The translations under genes were made by a program, and so were the position numbers. A DNA stretch of 64,000 nucleotides from contig NZ_JHXI01000015.1 of assembly GCF_000621785.1 (NCBI RefSeq), positions 37,778 to 101,777 on the forward strand, written 5' to 3'. The notes below the pieces were generated by a model. The model worked only from the letters and a program-made list of their open reading frames with translations, searched no databases and was not told the DNA's origin. Below are positions 1 to 7,961 of this stretch, piece after piece. The stretch is from Ruminococcus flavefaciens ND2009. Its GTDB lineage: Bacteria; Bacillota; Clostridia; Oscillospirales; Ruminococcaceae. How positions within the stretch are numbered: the stretch's first letter is position 1; each line of letters begins with the position of its first letter.

Positions 1-190
1 AGCAGACGCTCCTCATGCGGCTTTTGAGCGCCTCGTTGTTGGTGGGGACGTAAAATGTGTTCTTGTTGTCGCTGACGGGGCGAAGAACGTAGTATTCCAC
101 GTTTTCGCCGCTGAAATCGTGATCCTCGATGGCGGTTATCATACAAACACCGTATGATGAGTAAACAACAGCGTCACCTGTGTTATACAT
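1..190 (-). CDS. CarD-family transcriptional regulator (5' part; cut by window edge)
   Basis: The visible 63 residues begin MYNTGDAVVYSSYGVC and continue into a beta-rich Tudor-like segment (EYYVLRPVSDNKNTFYVP), the pattern of the CarD_CdnL/TRCF RNA-polymerase-binding domain. Family members bind the RNAP beta subunit and alter open-complex stability. The ATG at 190 is chosen because it lies 9 nt from a GGAGG Shine-Dalgarno and matches the usual family start; an ATG six bases upstream (196) is too close to that site. The 3' part, which would carry the DNA-binding half, is outside the window. It is transcribed leftward from its own promoter through a leader containing a terminator-like hairpin. 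Family call is by motif only. Confidence 0.75.
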   Translation of the reverse strand, partial: MYNTGDAVVYSSYGVCMITAIEDHDFSGENVEYYVLRPVSDNKNTFYVPTNNEALKSRMRSVC

Positions 191-206
191 GGTCATGCAC
201 CTCCGT

Positions 207-258
207 AAAAAAAGAGTGCAGCCCTTTATCAACCGGATTTACGTCCTGATAGGGGGCT
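207..258 (-). terminator. Terminator-like hairpin in the leader of the CarD-like gene (possible attenuator)
   Basis: Read on the minus strand, AGCCC (254-258) pairs with GGGCT (220-224), ATCA with TGAT inside it and GGA with TCC innermost, with some bulges; a run of seven T (207-213) follows and then the GGAGG of the CarD-like gene. The position between promoter and ribosome binding site is that of an attenuator. No known riboswitch consensus was recognised. Confidence 0.45.
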
Positions 259-287
259 ACACGTTGCTTTTAGTTATCTATACAATA

Positions 288-317
288 ATTATAGCATATT
301 TTTGGCTGAAATGTCAT
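288..317 (-). promoter_or_regulatory. Promoter of the CarD-like gene
   Basis: On the minus strand ATGACA (312-317) and a perfect TATAAT (288-293) are separated by 18 nt. Transcription would start near 281, giving a leader of about 90 nt before the CarD-like start codon. Confidence 0.6.
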
Positions 318-380
318 AGGCATATTAGCTAAATCAGAATGATATTATTGTGCAAAAGGCGCATGGCAGCGTGTTTCTGC

Positions 381-420
381 AAAAAAATAGCCCGTGAGCA
401 TAGCTGTTCACGGGCTTTTA
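381..420 (-). terminator. Rho-independent terminator after yfhO
   Basis: A 12-bp stem (389-400 with 405-416, one G.T pair) around a 4-nt loop, with T-rich sequence on both sides so that it can work in either direction. It lies just downstream of the yfhO stop codon. Confidence 0.8.
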
Positions 421-433
421 TCATATTATGATA

Positions 434-3400
434 TTACTTCTTTTTCTTCTTGCCGCTGTTCTTTTTGGAAACTGTATGATGAACTGTTCCCTCAGCCTTT
501 TCCTTGACTTCTTCAGCCTTTTCAGCGACTTCATCGGCGATCTCCTCAGCCTCGTCCGTTACTTCCTCGGCTTTTTCGGTGATCTCCTCGGCAGCTTCCT
601 CGGCTTCATCAGCCACGTCTGTAATGCCCTCCTTCAGAGAAGCATCAGCGTTTCTGATGAATCTTTCGGCGTCGCTTTCGATCTCCTCGGCTTTGTCCTC
701 GGCTTCTTCGGGCTCCTCCACTGCTATCTTGACAGCGGGCTTGGTCTTTTCCTTAGCCTTTTTCCTGGGCTTTTCCTCGGGAGCTTCCGTTTCCTCGGTC
801 TCAGTCCCGGTATCTGCCTCGTCCTCCTCGGGAGCCTCCTTCACCTTTTCGATCTTGGACTTTTTCTTCTTCTTGCCCTTTGTGGTCTCGGCTTCCTTGT
901 TGAGCTCTGCAACTATCTCCTCAACGGAATGGTTTTTGAAGAGTTCCTTTCTCTTCTTTCTTGCGATGAGGACCTTGTTGTGCTTCTTATCATAGAGATA
1001 GAAGGCGATAAGAGCGATAATTCCGAGTATAAGTGTGATCACGCCCGTATTGAATCCGGGAGGTGTATACTTCATTGAAACTGTGTGGTGACCTGCAGGG
1101 AGTCTGATACCTATCATGGTACCCAGGATAATTACCTCTCCGATGTTGCCCTGCTTGTTTTTGAGGACCTTTGCACCGGCTTCATTTGTCTCTTCAACGA
1201 TGAGGCTGTCCACGGTCTCGCCGTCTACCTGTATCTTCCAGCCGGGCTCGTAGGGGATAGTGGTCATGAGTATCTGACCTTCCTGAGCGTCAACGTCACC
1301 AACAAGGTAGCGGTCGTTGGTCTTGCTCATATCCAGCTCCCACTGATGAGCCTTGAGCTTGTTGATGTCCTCGGTGAAGGCTTCCTCGTCAAGGTAGTAG
1401 AAGTTGAAGCCGGCGTTCTTTCTGACCATGATGTACTCGTTCTGACCTGTATAGCTTCCGTTGGGACCTGTGGGCGGGATAGTGAGTCTTACCTCGACCT
1501 CGTCGCCTTCCTTGAAGGGGCCCATTCTTACTATAGGAGAAGAGTTGGTGGTGAAGTACTGACCGTAGCCGTCAAATGCTTCTGTGCCTGTGTTCTGTCC
1601 TCTGTAGACTCCGTCCTCGCCCTTGACAGCTACCCATACGTTGCACTGACGTCTCATTTCAGAGCCCAGGTGCATATAGATGTTGCCGTCGTGGGGAACA
1701 GTTACGTCTACGTTTACAACGGCGTCGTTTACACCTGCGAATGCTTCATAGCAGTCGTGGATAGTGCCATTGTTGTTGTAATCGTGGAGATATACCTTTG
1801 TTTCGTCGTAGCTTACATTGCACTCAAGAGGTACATAGTAGGACTTGGGGACAATGGGTGCTGTGTAGTAGTCTGCGGTATTTCCTGTCATAGAGCTGAG
1901 GAAGTTGTTCAGACTGTTGAAGGGGTTATCGTTGCCCAGTCCTGAGAGTATTTGTATATCGTCGTCAGCCATGAAGCCGATATTGAGAGCGTTGGGGTTC
2001 TCATAAACGTCGATATGTGCGGGAACGTCCTTGTCCTTGGTATAGCTTGACTCGAATACCTTGACATATGAAGCGTCCAGCAGGTTCTTGCTGGTTGAGT
2101 TTCTTGCGGGGTCATCGAGTACGTACTTTATGCCCAGTATTGAGTCGGCAACAGGATTGCAGCCCTGATACTTTGACTCGAAGCTCTGGGTGAAGTAGCC
2201 CATGGTCTCGATGAATGTGATGGCTCTTGCGTTCATTACGGAGCTTGAGTGGGAAATACCCTTGAGACCGTATGCCAGAGGGTCATTTACCATTCTGTCA
2301 AAGGTCTTTTCAGCTCTGTAGAAGCCGCCGTCATATTCCTTGAGCTGCTTTACCACGTCGGGAGCAGTCATTATCTCGGTGTAGGTAGCCTTGCCGGAGT
2401 TTCCGACTTCCTTGAATATCTTTCTGAATGAGTCGAAGCAGTTATATCCGCACTCAAAGAAGATGAGACCTGCCATGAGTACTGTTATAGCGTTTCTTGC
2501 CTTCCTGGTCTTTGAATGGCTGTACATATATACGCCGATGAGGTATATAGCGCCAAGAATGAGACCGAAGGCGATAGTTCCCAGCCAGAGCTGCTCTGTG
2601 GTGTCAGAGGGATCCAGCTTTGCCTTGTAGGGAGTGATAGCTACATATTTGTACTTTTCCTCGTTGTAGTTGAACTTCTTCATCATTCCGCAGAATACAG
2701 CGGTGAGACCGCCTACTGTCACAGCGGATATGCCTGCGCTCAGCGGAGTCATCTTGTAGCCGTCCAGCTTTGAGAATATCTCGGCTGCCATGGATACAAG
2801 GACGAATGAGAGAAGGAATGAGTATCTGTAGGGGAGCCAGTTAGGATCCTGACCGCCGTGCCACATCATGTTGATGGGCTTTACATACATACTGAACACG
2901 AGGGCAAAGGTCATGAGACCGTAGCCTATCTTGTTGTTGCGTCTTATCTTCTTGTTCATGAAGAACAGAGGGAGAAGAACGAATGTGAGCACGCCGCAGT
3001 ATATCTCGGGGCGTCCGTAGAAACGTGTTCCCTCGTCAACATTTACGGAGTAATACTGGTTGGGGAGCAGACAGGGCACGAGCTCAATAGGATTGAACAT
3101 TGCCTTGTAGCTGTAATCCGGTACTGAGAAGTCGAACTTACCCAGAGCCAGTGCATTGTAAACGGGCAGTATCATGAAGCAGCTGCAGAACAGGACTATA
3201 ACTGTTGACAATACCATAGTGCCGATGGTCTTGGCGTAGTCCTCTATGCCCTTGAATTTGCGCTTTGTTCCGAAGAATACATAGTAAACGAAGTAAAGCG
3301 CGATGAATATCGCTATCATGAAGCCGATATAGAAGTTAGCCACGAACATGACAGCTGTGGGGATGATATAGTTTATCTTTCGTCCGTCATCGACCAGGTA

Positions 3401-4015
3401 TTCAACGCCCAGGATTATCAGGGGCAGGAATACTGGACCGTCTATCCACATGGGGTCGATGAGCTGTATAACGACGTATGCCATCATAGCATACATTGTC
3501 GAGAACATTATGGACTGAAGGGGTCTGAGACCCTTTGACTTCTGAGCGTAGATGCTGAAGGTAAGACCTGCGGCACCCACCTTTGTCATCTGCATTATCA
3601 TCATGCTCTCGAGTATCATCTTCCTCGGGAGGAGCATGATTATCAGAGTGAACGGGCTGGCAAGGTAGTAGCCTATGATGCCCATGAAGCCGCCCGAAAG
3701 GTTTCGGCTCCAGCTGTAGAAGAAGCTTCCGTCGCCCCAGAAGGCTTTCCTGAGAGCTTCAAAGTAGTAGATATACTGACCGTTGAGGTCAAGGGTGAGA
3801 ACTGAGCGCTCTCCGAAGGGGTAGACGTCAAAGCCGATGTAAGCTAAGAGCGTGAGCAGGAAGGGTATGATGAAAGACGCGAAGTAGAATATCGGTCTGA
3901 TCTTGTTCCCTCTCTTCTCGGCTATGATGTCTGCGGCAGTTACAGCAGGACGTTTACTGCCGATCTTTTTGCGGGAGCTTGCTGTTGCAGCGCCCGCAGC
4001 GGTTGACTTAGCCAA
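434..4015 (-). CDS. yfhO: YfhO-family polytopic membrane protein with charged C-terminal tail
   Basis: 1193 residues. The N-terminal half is a polytopic membrane region with the YfhO signature (early YPFGERSVLTLDLNGQY, then RNLSGGF); a long extracytoplasmic part follows and a final TM segment at about 1035-1055 (GVITLILGIIALIAFYLYD). YfhO proteins are GT-C-like and linked to glycosylation of lipoteichoic acid or other surface polymers in Firmicutes; the substrate here is unknown. The last ~130 residues are a low-complexity Lys/Glu/Ala tail ending in poly-Lys, predicted cytoplasmic. The start is TTG with GGAGG seven bases upstream. It is divergent from glmM, and the neighbouring glmM and Wzz-like genes suggest a cell-envelope glycan role. 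Confidence 0.85.
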   Translation of the reverse strand: MAKSTAAGAATASSRKKIGSKRPAVTAADIIAEKRGNKIRPIFYFASFIIPFLLTLLAYIGFDVYPFGERSVLTLDLNGQYIYYFEALRKAFWGDGSFFYSWSRNLSGGFMGIIGYYLASPFTLIIMLLPRKMILESMMIMQMTKVGAAGLTFSIYAQKSKGLRPLQSIMFSTMYAMMAYVVIQLIDPMWIDGPVFLPLIILGVEYLVDDGRKINYIIPTAVMFVANFYIGFMIAIFIALYFVYYVFFGTKRKFKGIEDYAKTIGTMVLSTVIVLFCSCFMILPVYNALALGKFDFSVPDYSYKAMFNPIELVPCLLPNQYYSVNVDEGTRFYGRPEIYCGVLTFVLLPLFFMNKKIRRNNKIGYGLMTFALVFSMYVKPINMMWHGGQDPNWLPYRYSFLLSFVLVSMAAEIFSKLDGYKMTPLSAGISAVTVGGLTAVFCGMMKKFNYNEEKYKYVAITPYKAKLDPSDTTEQLWLGTIAFGLILGAIYLIGVYMYSHSKTRKARNAITVLMAGLIFFECGYNCFDSFRKIFKEVGNSGKATYTEIMTAPDVVKQLKEYDGGFYRAEKTFDRMVNDPLAYGLKGISHSSSVMNARAITFIETMGYFTQSFESKYQGCNPVADSILGIKYVLDDPARNSTSKNLLDASYVKVFESSYTKDKDVPAHIDVYENPNALNIGFMADDDIQILSGLGNDNPFNSLNNFLSSMTGNTADYYTAPIVPKSYYVPLECNVSYDETKVYLHDYNNNGTIHDCYEAFAGVNDAVVNVDVTVPHDGNIYMHLGSEMRRQCNVWVAVKGEDGVYRGQNTGTEAFDGYGQYFTTNSSPIVRMGPFKEGDEVEVRLTIPPTGPNGSYTGQNEYIMVRKNAGFNFYYLDEEAFTEDINKLKAHQWELDMSKTNDRYLVGDVDAQEGQILMTTIPYEPGWKIQVDGETVDSLIVEETNEAGAKVLKNKQGNIGEVIILGTMIGIRLPAGHHTVSMKYTPPGFNTGVITLILGIIALIAFYLYDKKHNKVLIARKKRKELFKNHSVEEIVAELNKEAETTKGKKKKKSKIEKVKEAPEEDEADTGTETEETEAPEEKPRKKAKEKTKPAVKIAVEEPEEAEDKAEEIESDAERFIRNADASLKEGITDVADEAEEAAEEITEKAEEVTDEAEEIADEVAEKAEEVKEKAEGTVHHTVSKKNSGKKKKK

Positions 4016-4115
4016 TTTTGTTCCTCCTTTTGTTCGGGCGTAAGGAAAGGTCCTGTCGGAGCAGGCTGCTTTTCAGCCCCGAAAAGACATAAGACCCGAT
4101 TTTATACTATTTTCT

Positions 4116-4144
4116 ATTATACTACAAATCTTCCCCTTTTGCAA
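4116..4144 (-). promoter_or_regulatory. Promoter of yfhO
   Basis: Minus-strand TTGCAA (4139-4144) and TATAAT (4116-4121) with a 17-nt spacer. Transcription starts about 90 nt before the TTG start codon. Confidence 0.6.
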
Positions 4145-4194
4145 TAGTCAAATTTCCTCATTACTGCTTATTTTTTGGAGGAAAATTCTTCGCA

Positions 4195-4220
4195 GAAAGG
4201 GTGAGAGTTTTCACCCTTTC
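4195..4220. promoter_or_regulatory. Perfect 10-bp inverted repeat between divergent yfhO and glmM
   Basis: GAAAGGGTGA (4195-4204) and TCACCCTTTC (4211-4220) surround a 6-nt spacer. It lies between the two divergent promoters in the 388-bp gap 4016-4403 and is not followed by a T run, so an operator is more likely than a terminator. A TATAAT-like sequence directly follows on the plus strand. No regulator is assigned. Nothing else was seen in this gap besides the two promoters. Confidence 0.45.
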
Positions 4221-4302
4221 ATTCGTATAATATAGTAGAGCCGCTTTCCCTTATGACGTTACGGCAAATTGCACTATTATTGTAAACATTCTGATAAAAC
4301 CG

Positions 4303-4331
4303 TTGACGGCTTCGGTGTAAAGTGCTATAAT
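4303..4331 (+). promoter_or_regulatory. Promoter of glmM
   Basis: TTGACG (4303-4308) and TATAAT (4326-4331) with a 17-nt spacer, about 70 nt upstream of the GTG start. Confidence 0.75.
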
Positions 4332-4403
4332 TAAAATGTTATGAGCCTTTACGTGGCTCAGAAGTTCATATCATTATTATTTTATTTAAGGAGATACAGG
4401 ACA

Positions 4404-5789
4404 GTGGGTAAGTATTTTGGAACAGACGGTTTCAGAGGTACCGCAAATGAAAATCTGACAGCAGACCACGCATACAAGGTAGGAAGATTTCTCGGCTGGT
4501 ACTACGGCGAGCTCAGAAGAAGAAAGGGCGACGAAAGCGCTCCGCGTATAGTTATAGGCAAGGATACGCGTCTTTCGAGCTATATGTTTGAATACTCTCT
4601 GGTAGGAGGTCTCACCGCTTCGGGCGCAGACGCATACCTCCTCCATGTAACGACTACTCCCTCGGTAGCCTACATATCAAGAGTAGACAGCTTTGACTGC
4701 GGCATCATGATCTCTGCAAGCCACAATCCCTATTACGACAACGGAATAAAGCTCATCAACGGCCAGGGCGAGAAGATGGAGGACGAGGTCATCGACCTGG
4801 TGGAGGCTTATCTGGACGGAAAGCTCAGCGCCTTCGGTCAGGACTGGAGTGAGATCCCCTTCGCTCACGGCGAGAAAATAGGCAGAAGCGTGGACTACGT
4901 TTCGGGAAGGAACCGCTATGTGGGATACCTCATCTCACTGGGTATGTACTCCTTCAGAGGCATGAAGATCGGTCTGGACTGTGCCAACGGTGCAGCATGG
5001 AACATTGCAAAGTCGGTGTTCGACGCTCTCGGCGCCGAGACCTATGTTATAAACGCAGAGCCCTCGGGCACTAATATCAACAACAACGCAGGCTCCACAC
5101 ATATCGAGAATTTACAGAAATTCGTAGTGGAGAAGGGGCTGGACGCAGGCTTTGCCTATGACGGAGACGCCGACCGCTGTCTCTGCGTGGACGAGAAGGG
5201 CAATGTCATCACAGGCGACCATATCCTCTATATCTACGGAAGATACATGAAGGAGCGCGGAAAGCTCATCAACAATACTGTCGTTACCACGGTAATGTCC
5301 AACTTCGGTCTCTACAGAGCCTTCGACGAGATAGGTGTTGAGTACGCAAAGACCGCTGTCGGCGACAAGTACGTTTACGAATACATGAAGGAGCATGACT
5401 GCTGTCTCGGCGGCGAGCAGTCGGGTCATATCATCTTCTCCAAGTATGCCTCAACAGGCGACGGCATACTCACCAGCCTGAAGATGATGCAGGTCATCAT
5501 GTCACGCCAGAAGAAGCTCAGCGAGCTTGCTGCTCCCTTCGTTGTTTACCCACAGGTGCTTGAAAACGTAAAGGTAAAGGACAAGACTGCCGCTCAGGCA
5601 GACCCCGATGTACGCGCTGAGGTGGACAAGGTAGCCGCAGAGCTGGGCGATTCGGGAAGGATACTTGTCCGCGAGAGCGGTACAGAGCCCCTTGTAAGAG
5701 TAATGGTGGAGGCAAAGGATGAGTCCGTATGCCGCAGCTGCGTTGACAGAGTTGTCAATGTCATCAGAACAAAGGGTCATATATTATAA
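4404..5789 (+). CDS. glmM: Phosphoglucosamine mutase
   Basis: 461 residues, normal for GlmM. It interconverts glucosamine-6-phosphate and glucosamine-1-phosphate on the way to UDP-GlcNAc for peptidoglycan. The N-terminus GKYFGTDGFRG, the active-site loop ISASHNP with phospho-acceptor Ser106, the metal loop DGDADR (253-258) and the C-terminal phosphate-binding RESGTEPLVRVM are all present. The start is taken as GTG at 4404, which follows AAGGAGA by nine bases and begins at the conserved VGKYFGTDG; an in-frame ATG 63 nt upstream would lie at the predicted transcription start and add unconserved residues. It is monocistronic, ending in a strong terminator. Confidence 0.95.
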   Translation: MGKYFGTDGFRGTANENLTADHAYKVGRFLGWYYGELRRRKGDESAPRIVIGKDTRLSSYMFEYSLVGGLTASGADAYLLHVTTTPSVAYISRVDSFDCGIMISASHNPYYDNGIKLINGQGEKMEDEVIDLVEAYLDGKLSAFGQDWSEIPFAHGEKIGRSVDYVSGRNRYVGYLISLGMYSFRGMKIGLDCANGAAWNIAKSVFDALGAETYVINAEPSGTNINNNAGSTHIENLQKFVVEKGLDAGFAYDGDADRCLCVDEKGNVITGDHILYIYGRYMKERGKLINNTVVTTVMSNFGLYRAFDEIGVEYAKTAVGDKYVYEYMKEHDCCLGGEQSGHIIFSKYASTGDGILTSLKMMQVIMSRQKKLSELAAPFVVYPQVLENVKVKDKTAAQADPDVRAEVDKVAAELGDSGRILVRESGTEPLVRVMVEAKDESVCRSCVDRVVNVIRTKGHIL

Positions 5790-5801
5790 TAGTATATAGG
5801 G

Positions 5802-5838
5802 AAAAGCCTCTGAGTGCAGCAAAGTGCTCAGGGGCTTT
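5802..5838 (+). terminator. Terminator after glmM
   Basis: GCCTCTGAGTGC pairs with GTGCTCAGGGGC across a short loop, followed by TTTGTGTTTT. It is nearly identical to terminators at 20.7, 34.4 and 54.4 kb. Confidence 0.85.
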
Positions 5839-5860
5839 GTGTTTTATTCAGCTGCGCTGA

Positions 5861-6011
5861 TAAATCATAATTTAACACCGCAGGTGTTAAATTATGAGTG
5901 AGTAGAGAGTAGTAAGTAGAGAGTAGTATTATTCAGTGTATCGTCTTCTACTCACTACTTTCTACTTACTACTTACTCAAATCATAATTTTGCTCCGCAA
6001 AATTATGATTT
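5861..6011. repeat. Palindrome-flanked hairpin repeat, copy A
   Basis: This 151-bp element fills much of the 417-bp gap between glmM and the next gene. Left end: a 33-bp palindrome (5865-5897, arms of 15 around GCA). Right end: a second 33-bp palindrome (5979-6011, arms of 15 around TCC). Between them are two complementary arms made of short units of the GAGTAGTAAGTAGAAAGTAG type, so the inner part folds into one long stem. Copy B at 54471-54595 is the same element in inverted orientation. No ORF. The rest of the gap holds the glmM terminator and the next promoter. Confidence 0.85.
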
Positions 6012-6120
6012 AGCAGATAACGTCAGGGTATTGTTTTGCACTATGTTGGTGTATTTTGTTAAAGCGGAAAAGGGCTGAGAACAGCTTTTTATGCAAATAA
6101 CGGGAATTTTCCCTTTTCTA

Positions 6121-6149
6121 TTGACTGACAGCTTTTTTAGTGATATAAT
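6121..6149 (+). promoter_or_regulatory. Promoter of the Wzz-like gene
   Basis: TTGACT (6121-6126), 17-nt spacer, TATAAT (6144-6149) preceded by TGA, giving an extended -10. Confidence 0.75.
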
Positions 6150-6206
6150 GATTATTACGGCGTGTTATGCCGTAACAAAAGAATATAAAGGATTTCGGAG
6201 GTCAAA

Positions 6207-7802
6207 ATGGCTAAAAAAGATGAGCGTAACCTTAATGTTACAATAAAAAATCAGGACAGCAGCGATAATGATGTCGTTATCTCTGTATCGTCTATCCTTC
6301 GCAAGCTTAAAAAATATCTGGCTTTATGGCTGGCAGTCGCTATTATCGCAGGAATTCTCGGAGTAGTTCTTTCCGCTGTAAAGACCTTTTCCGCCAAGAA
6401 CCCCGCAAGAGCGCTGGTAAGCTTTACATACCCCAACATCGAAAAGGGTCTGGATCCCGCAGGACGCAAGTTCGAGATCGAGACAATGAAAAACCCCGTT
6501 ATCATCGAGAAAACTCTTACGGAAATGAATATCGAGCTGGATAAGATCGAGAGCGTAAGAGCAAACATCACATTTGATTATAAGATCCCCGATGATGCTT
6601 ATGATAAGCTCACTGCCTATTACAGCGTTATGGACAAGGCTACAAGCGGAAGCCTTTCCGCTGCTCAGGCTATGCTGGATACAAAGTATTATCCTACACA
6701 GTTCACCGTTTACTTCGATTTCGGTGCAGCAGGCTTCGACAGAAAGACAGGCGTTGAGGTCCTCAACAACCTTCTTGAGAATTACCGCGATTACTTCTAT
6801 GAGCAGTACGGCTACAACGAGTCCCTTGGTGCAGCTGTTAATTCAGTAGAATATCAGGACTATGACTACGCTCAGCAGGTCGACCTGTTCAGAGATTCAC
6901 TCAGACAGATAAGAAGCTACCTCAGTTCACTTTCCAAGGACGATAACACCACATTCCGTTCAAGCGTTACAGGCTACAGCTTCAAGGATCTCTCTGAATA
7001 TGCAAAGACTATCAGCAGCATCGATCTTGACAGGATCTCATCCTATATCTCGGTAAACAACGTTACCAAGGACAAGGATGCTGCACTTTCCTACTATGAT
7101 TACAGAATAGAGAACCTCAACCGCGATAAGGACGAGTACGCAGAGCGCCTTGCAGCTCTTGAGGCTTCTATCACTCAGTATGAGAAGGATTCCATCCTCA
7201 TCTTCGGAAACGGTACAGACTCGACTAATACAGAGTACGCTACTGCTTCAGACCAGTACGATTCACTGTTCAGACAGAAGACCAGCGTTGAGTCAAGCCT
7301 TGCACAGACAAAGCAGGATATAAAGTTCTATGAGTCAAGACGCGACGCCCTCAAGAACAACAAGAACAGCTCACAGGCAAACATTGAGAAGGTTGAGACT
7401 GACATAGCTGCACTCGGCGAAAAGGTAACTCGTCTTGTAGAGCTCACTGAGCAGACAGCTGATGATTACTATGAGAATGTTCAGTTCGCAAACGCTTATA
7501 ATATCCTGATCCCCGCTTCGAGATCAGTCAGCGCAGGGCTCAGTGAGGCTGTCAAGAATGCTGTAAAGCCCCTGTTCATTATTGAGGCTCTCATATTTAT
7601 GATCTATTTTGCATTTGCTTTCATTAATGCTCTCAAGGACAACAGCGGCAAGAAGGCTGTAAAGGCTGCCGCAGATGATGACGATGATGACTCAGAGGAG
7701 GCTGACCTTGAGGACGTTATCGACGCCATCGAGGAGAAAGCAGATGAAATAAAGGAAAAGGCTGAAAAGGCTGTAAAGAACAGCAATAAAAAGAAGAAAT
7801 AA
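6207..7802 (+). CDS. Wzz-like two-TM protein with extracytoplasmic coiled coil
   Basis: 531 residues: short cytoplasmic N-terminus, TM1 at about 38-58 (LALWLAVAIIAGILGVVLSAV), a ~400-residue extracytoplasmic region rich in heptad-like helices, TM2 near 455-475, and an acidic then lysine-rich cytoplasmic tail ending in KKKK. The two-TM topology with a helical outer domain is that of chain-length determinant (Wzz/PCP) proteins, but no adjacent tyrosine kinase domain or polysaccharide gene cluster is present, so the family call is tentative. The tail resembles those of the nearby YfhO and YtxH-like proteins. The start follows CGGAGG closely, and the gene has its own promoter and terminator. Confidence 0.6.
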   Translation: MAKKDERNLNVTIKNQDSSDNDVVISVSSILRKLKKYLALWLAVAIIAGILGVVLSAVKTFSAKNPARALVSFTYPNIEKGLDPAGRKFEIETMKNPVIIEKTLTEMNIELDKIESVRANITFDYKIPDDAYDKLTAYYSVMDKATSGSLSAAQAMLDTKYYPTQFTVYFDFGAAGFDRKTGVEVLNNLLENYRDYFYEQYGYNESLGAAVNSVEYQDYDYAQQVDLFRDSLRQIRSYLSSLSKDDNTTFRSSVTGYSFKDLSEYAKTISSIDLDRISSYISVNNVTKDKDAALSYYDYRIENLNRDKDEYAERLAALEASITQYEKDSILIFGNGTDSTNTEYATASDQYDSLFRQKTSVESSLAQTKQDIKFYESRRDALKNNKNSSQANIEKVETDIAALGEKVTRLVELTEQTADDYYENVQFANAYNILIPASRSVSAGLSEAVKNAVKPLFIIEALIFMIYFAFAFINALKDNSGKKAVKAAADDDDDDSEEADLEDVIDAIEEKADEIKEKAEKAVKNSNKKKK

Positions 7803-7813
7803 AGAGGCTTACA

Positions 7814-7855
7814 GGCGCTCCCGCGGAAATAACGGGAGCGCCTTTCTGTTTTTAT
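7814..7855 (+). terminator. Terminator after the Wzz-like gene
   Basis: Perfect 11-bp GC-rich stem (7814-7824 with 7834-7844) followed by TTTCTGTTTTT. Confidence 0.9.
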
Positions 7856-7892
7856 GAAATGTTAAATCCACGTTAAAGAATGGCTTATCTCA

Positions 7893-7920
7893 TTGACTTG
7901 CGCCGTGTAATCGTTATAAT
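7893..7920 (+). promoter_or_regulatory. Promoter of the Na/phosphate symporter gene
   Basis: TTGACT (7893-7898), 16-nt spacer, TATAAT (7915-7920). The predicted transcription start falls on or just past the first in-frame ATG at 7926, which argues for the downstream start at 7962. Confidence 0.7.
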
Positions 7921-7961
7921 TAAAGATGAGGGAAATAACAAAAATGAAACAGGAGAGAATT

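Noticed and set aside
1085..1945. Long open frame of 286 residues on the plus strand
   Set aside because: It lies entirely inside yfhO on the other strand, has Val/Tyr/Cys-rich low-complexity composition and no ribosome binding site.
5861..6011. Possible CRISPR array from repeated short units
   Set aside because: The units are contiguous and form complementary arms; there are no unique spacers of equal length and no cas genes.
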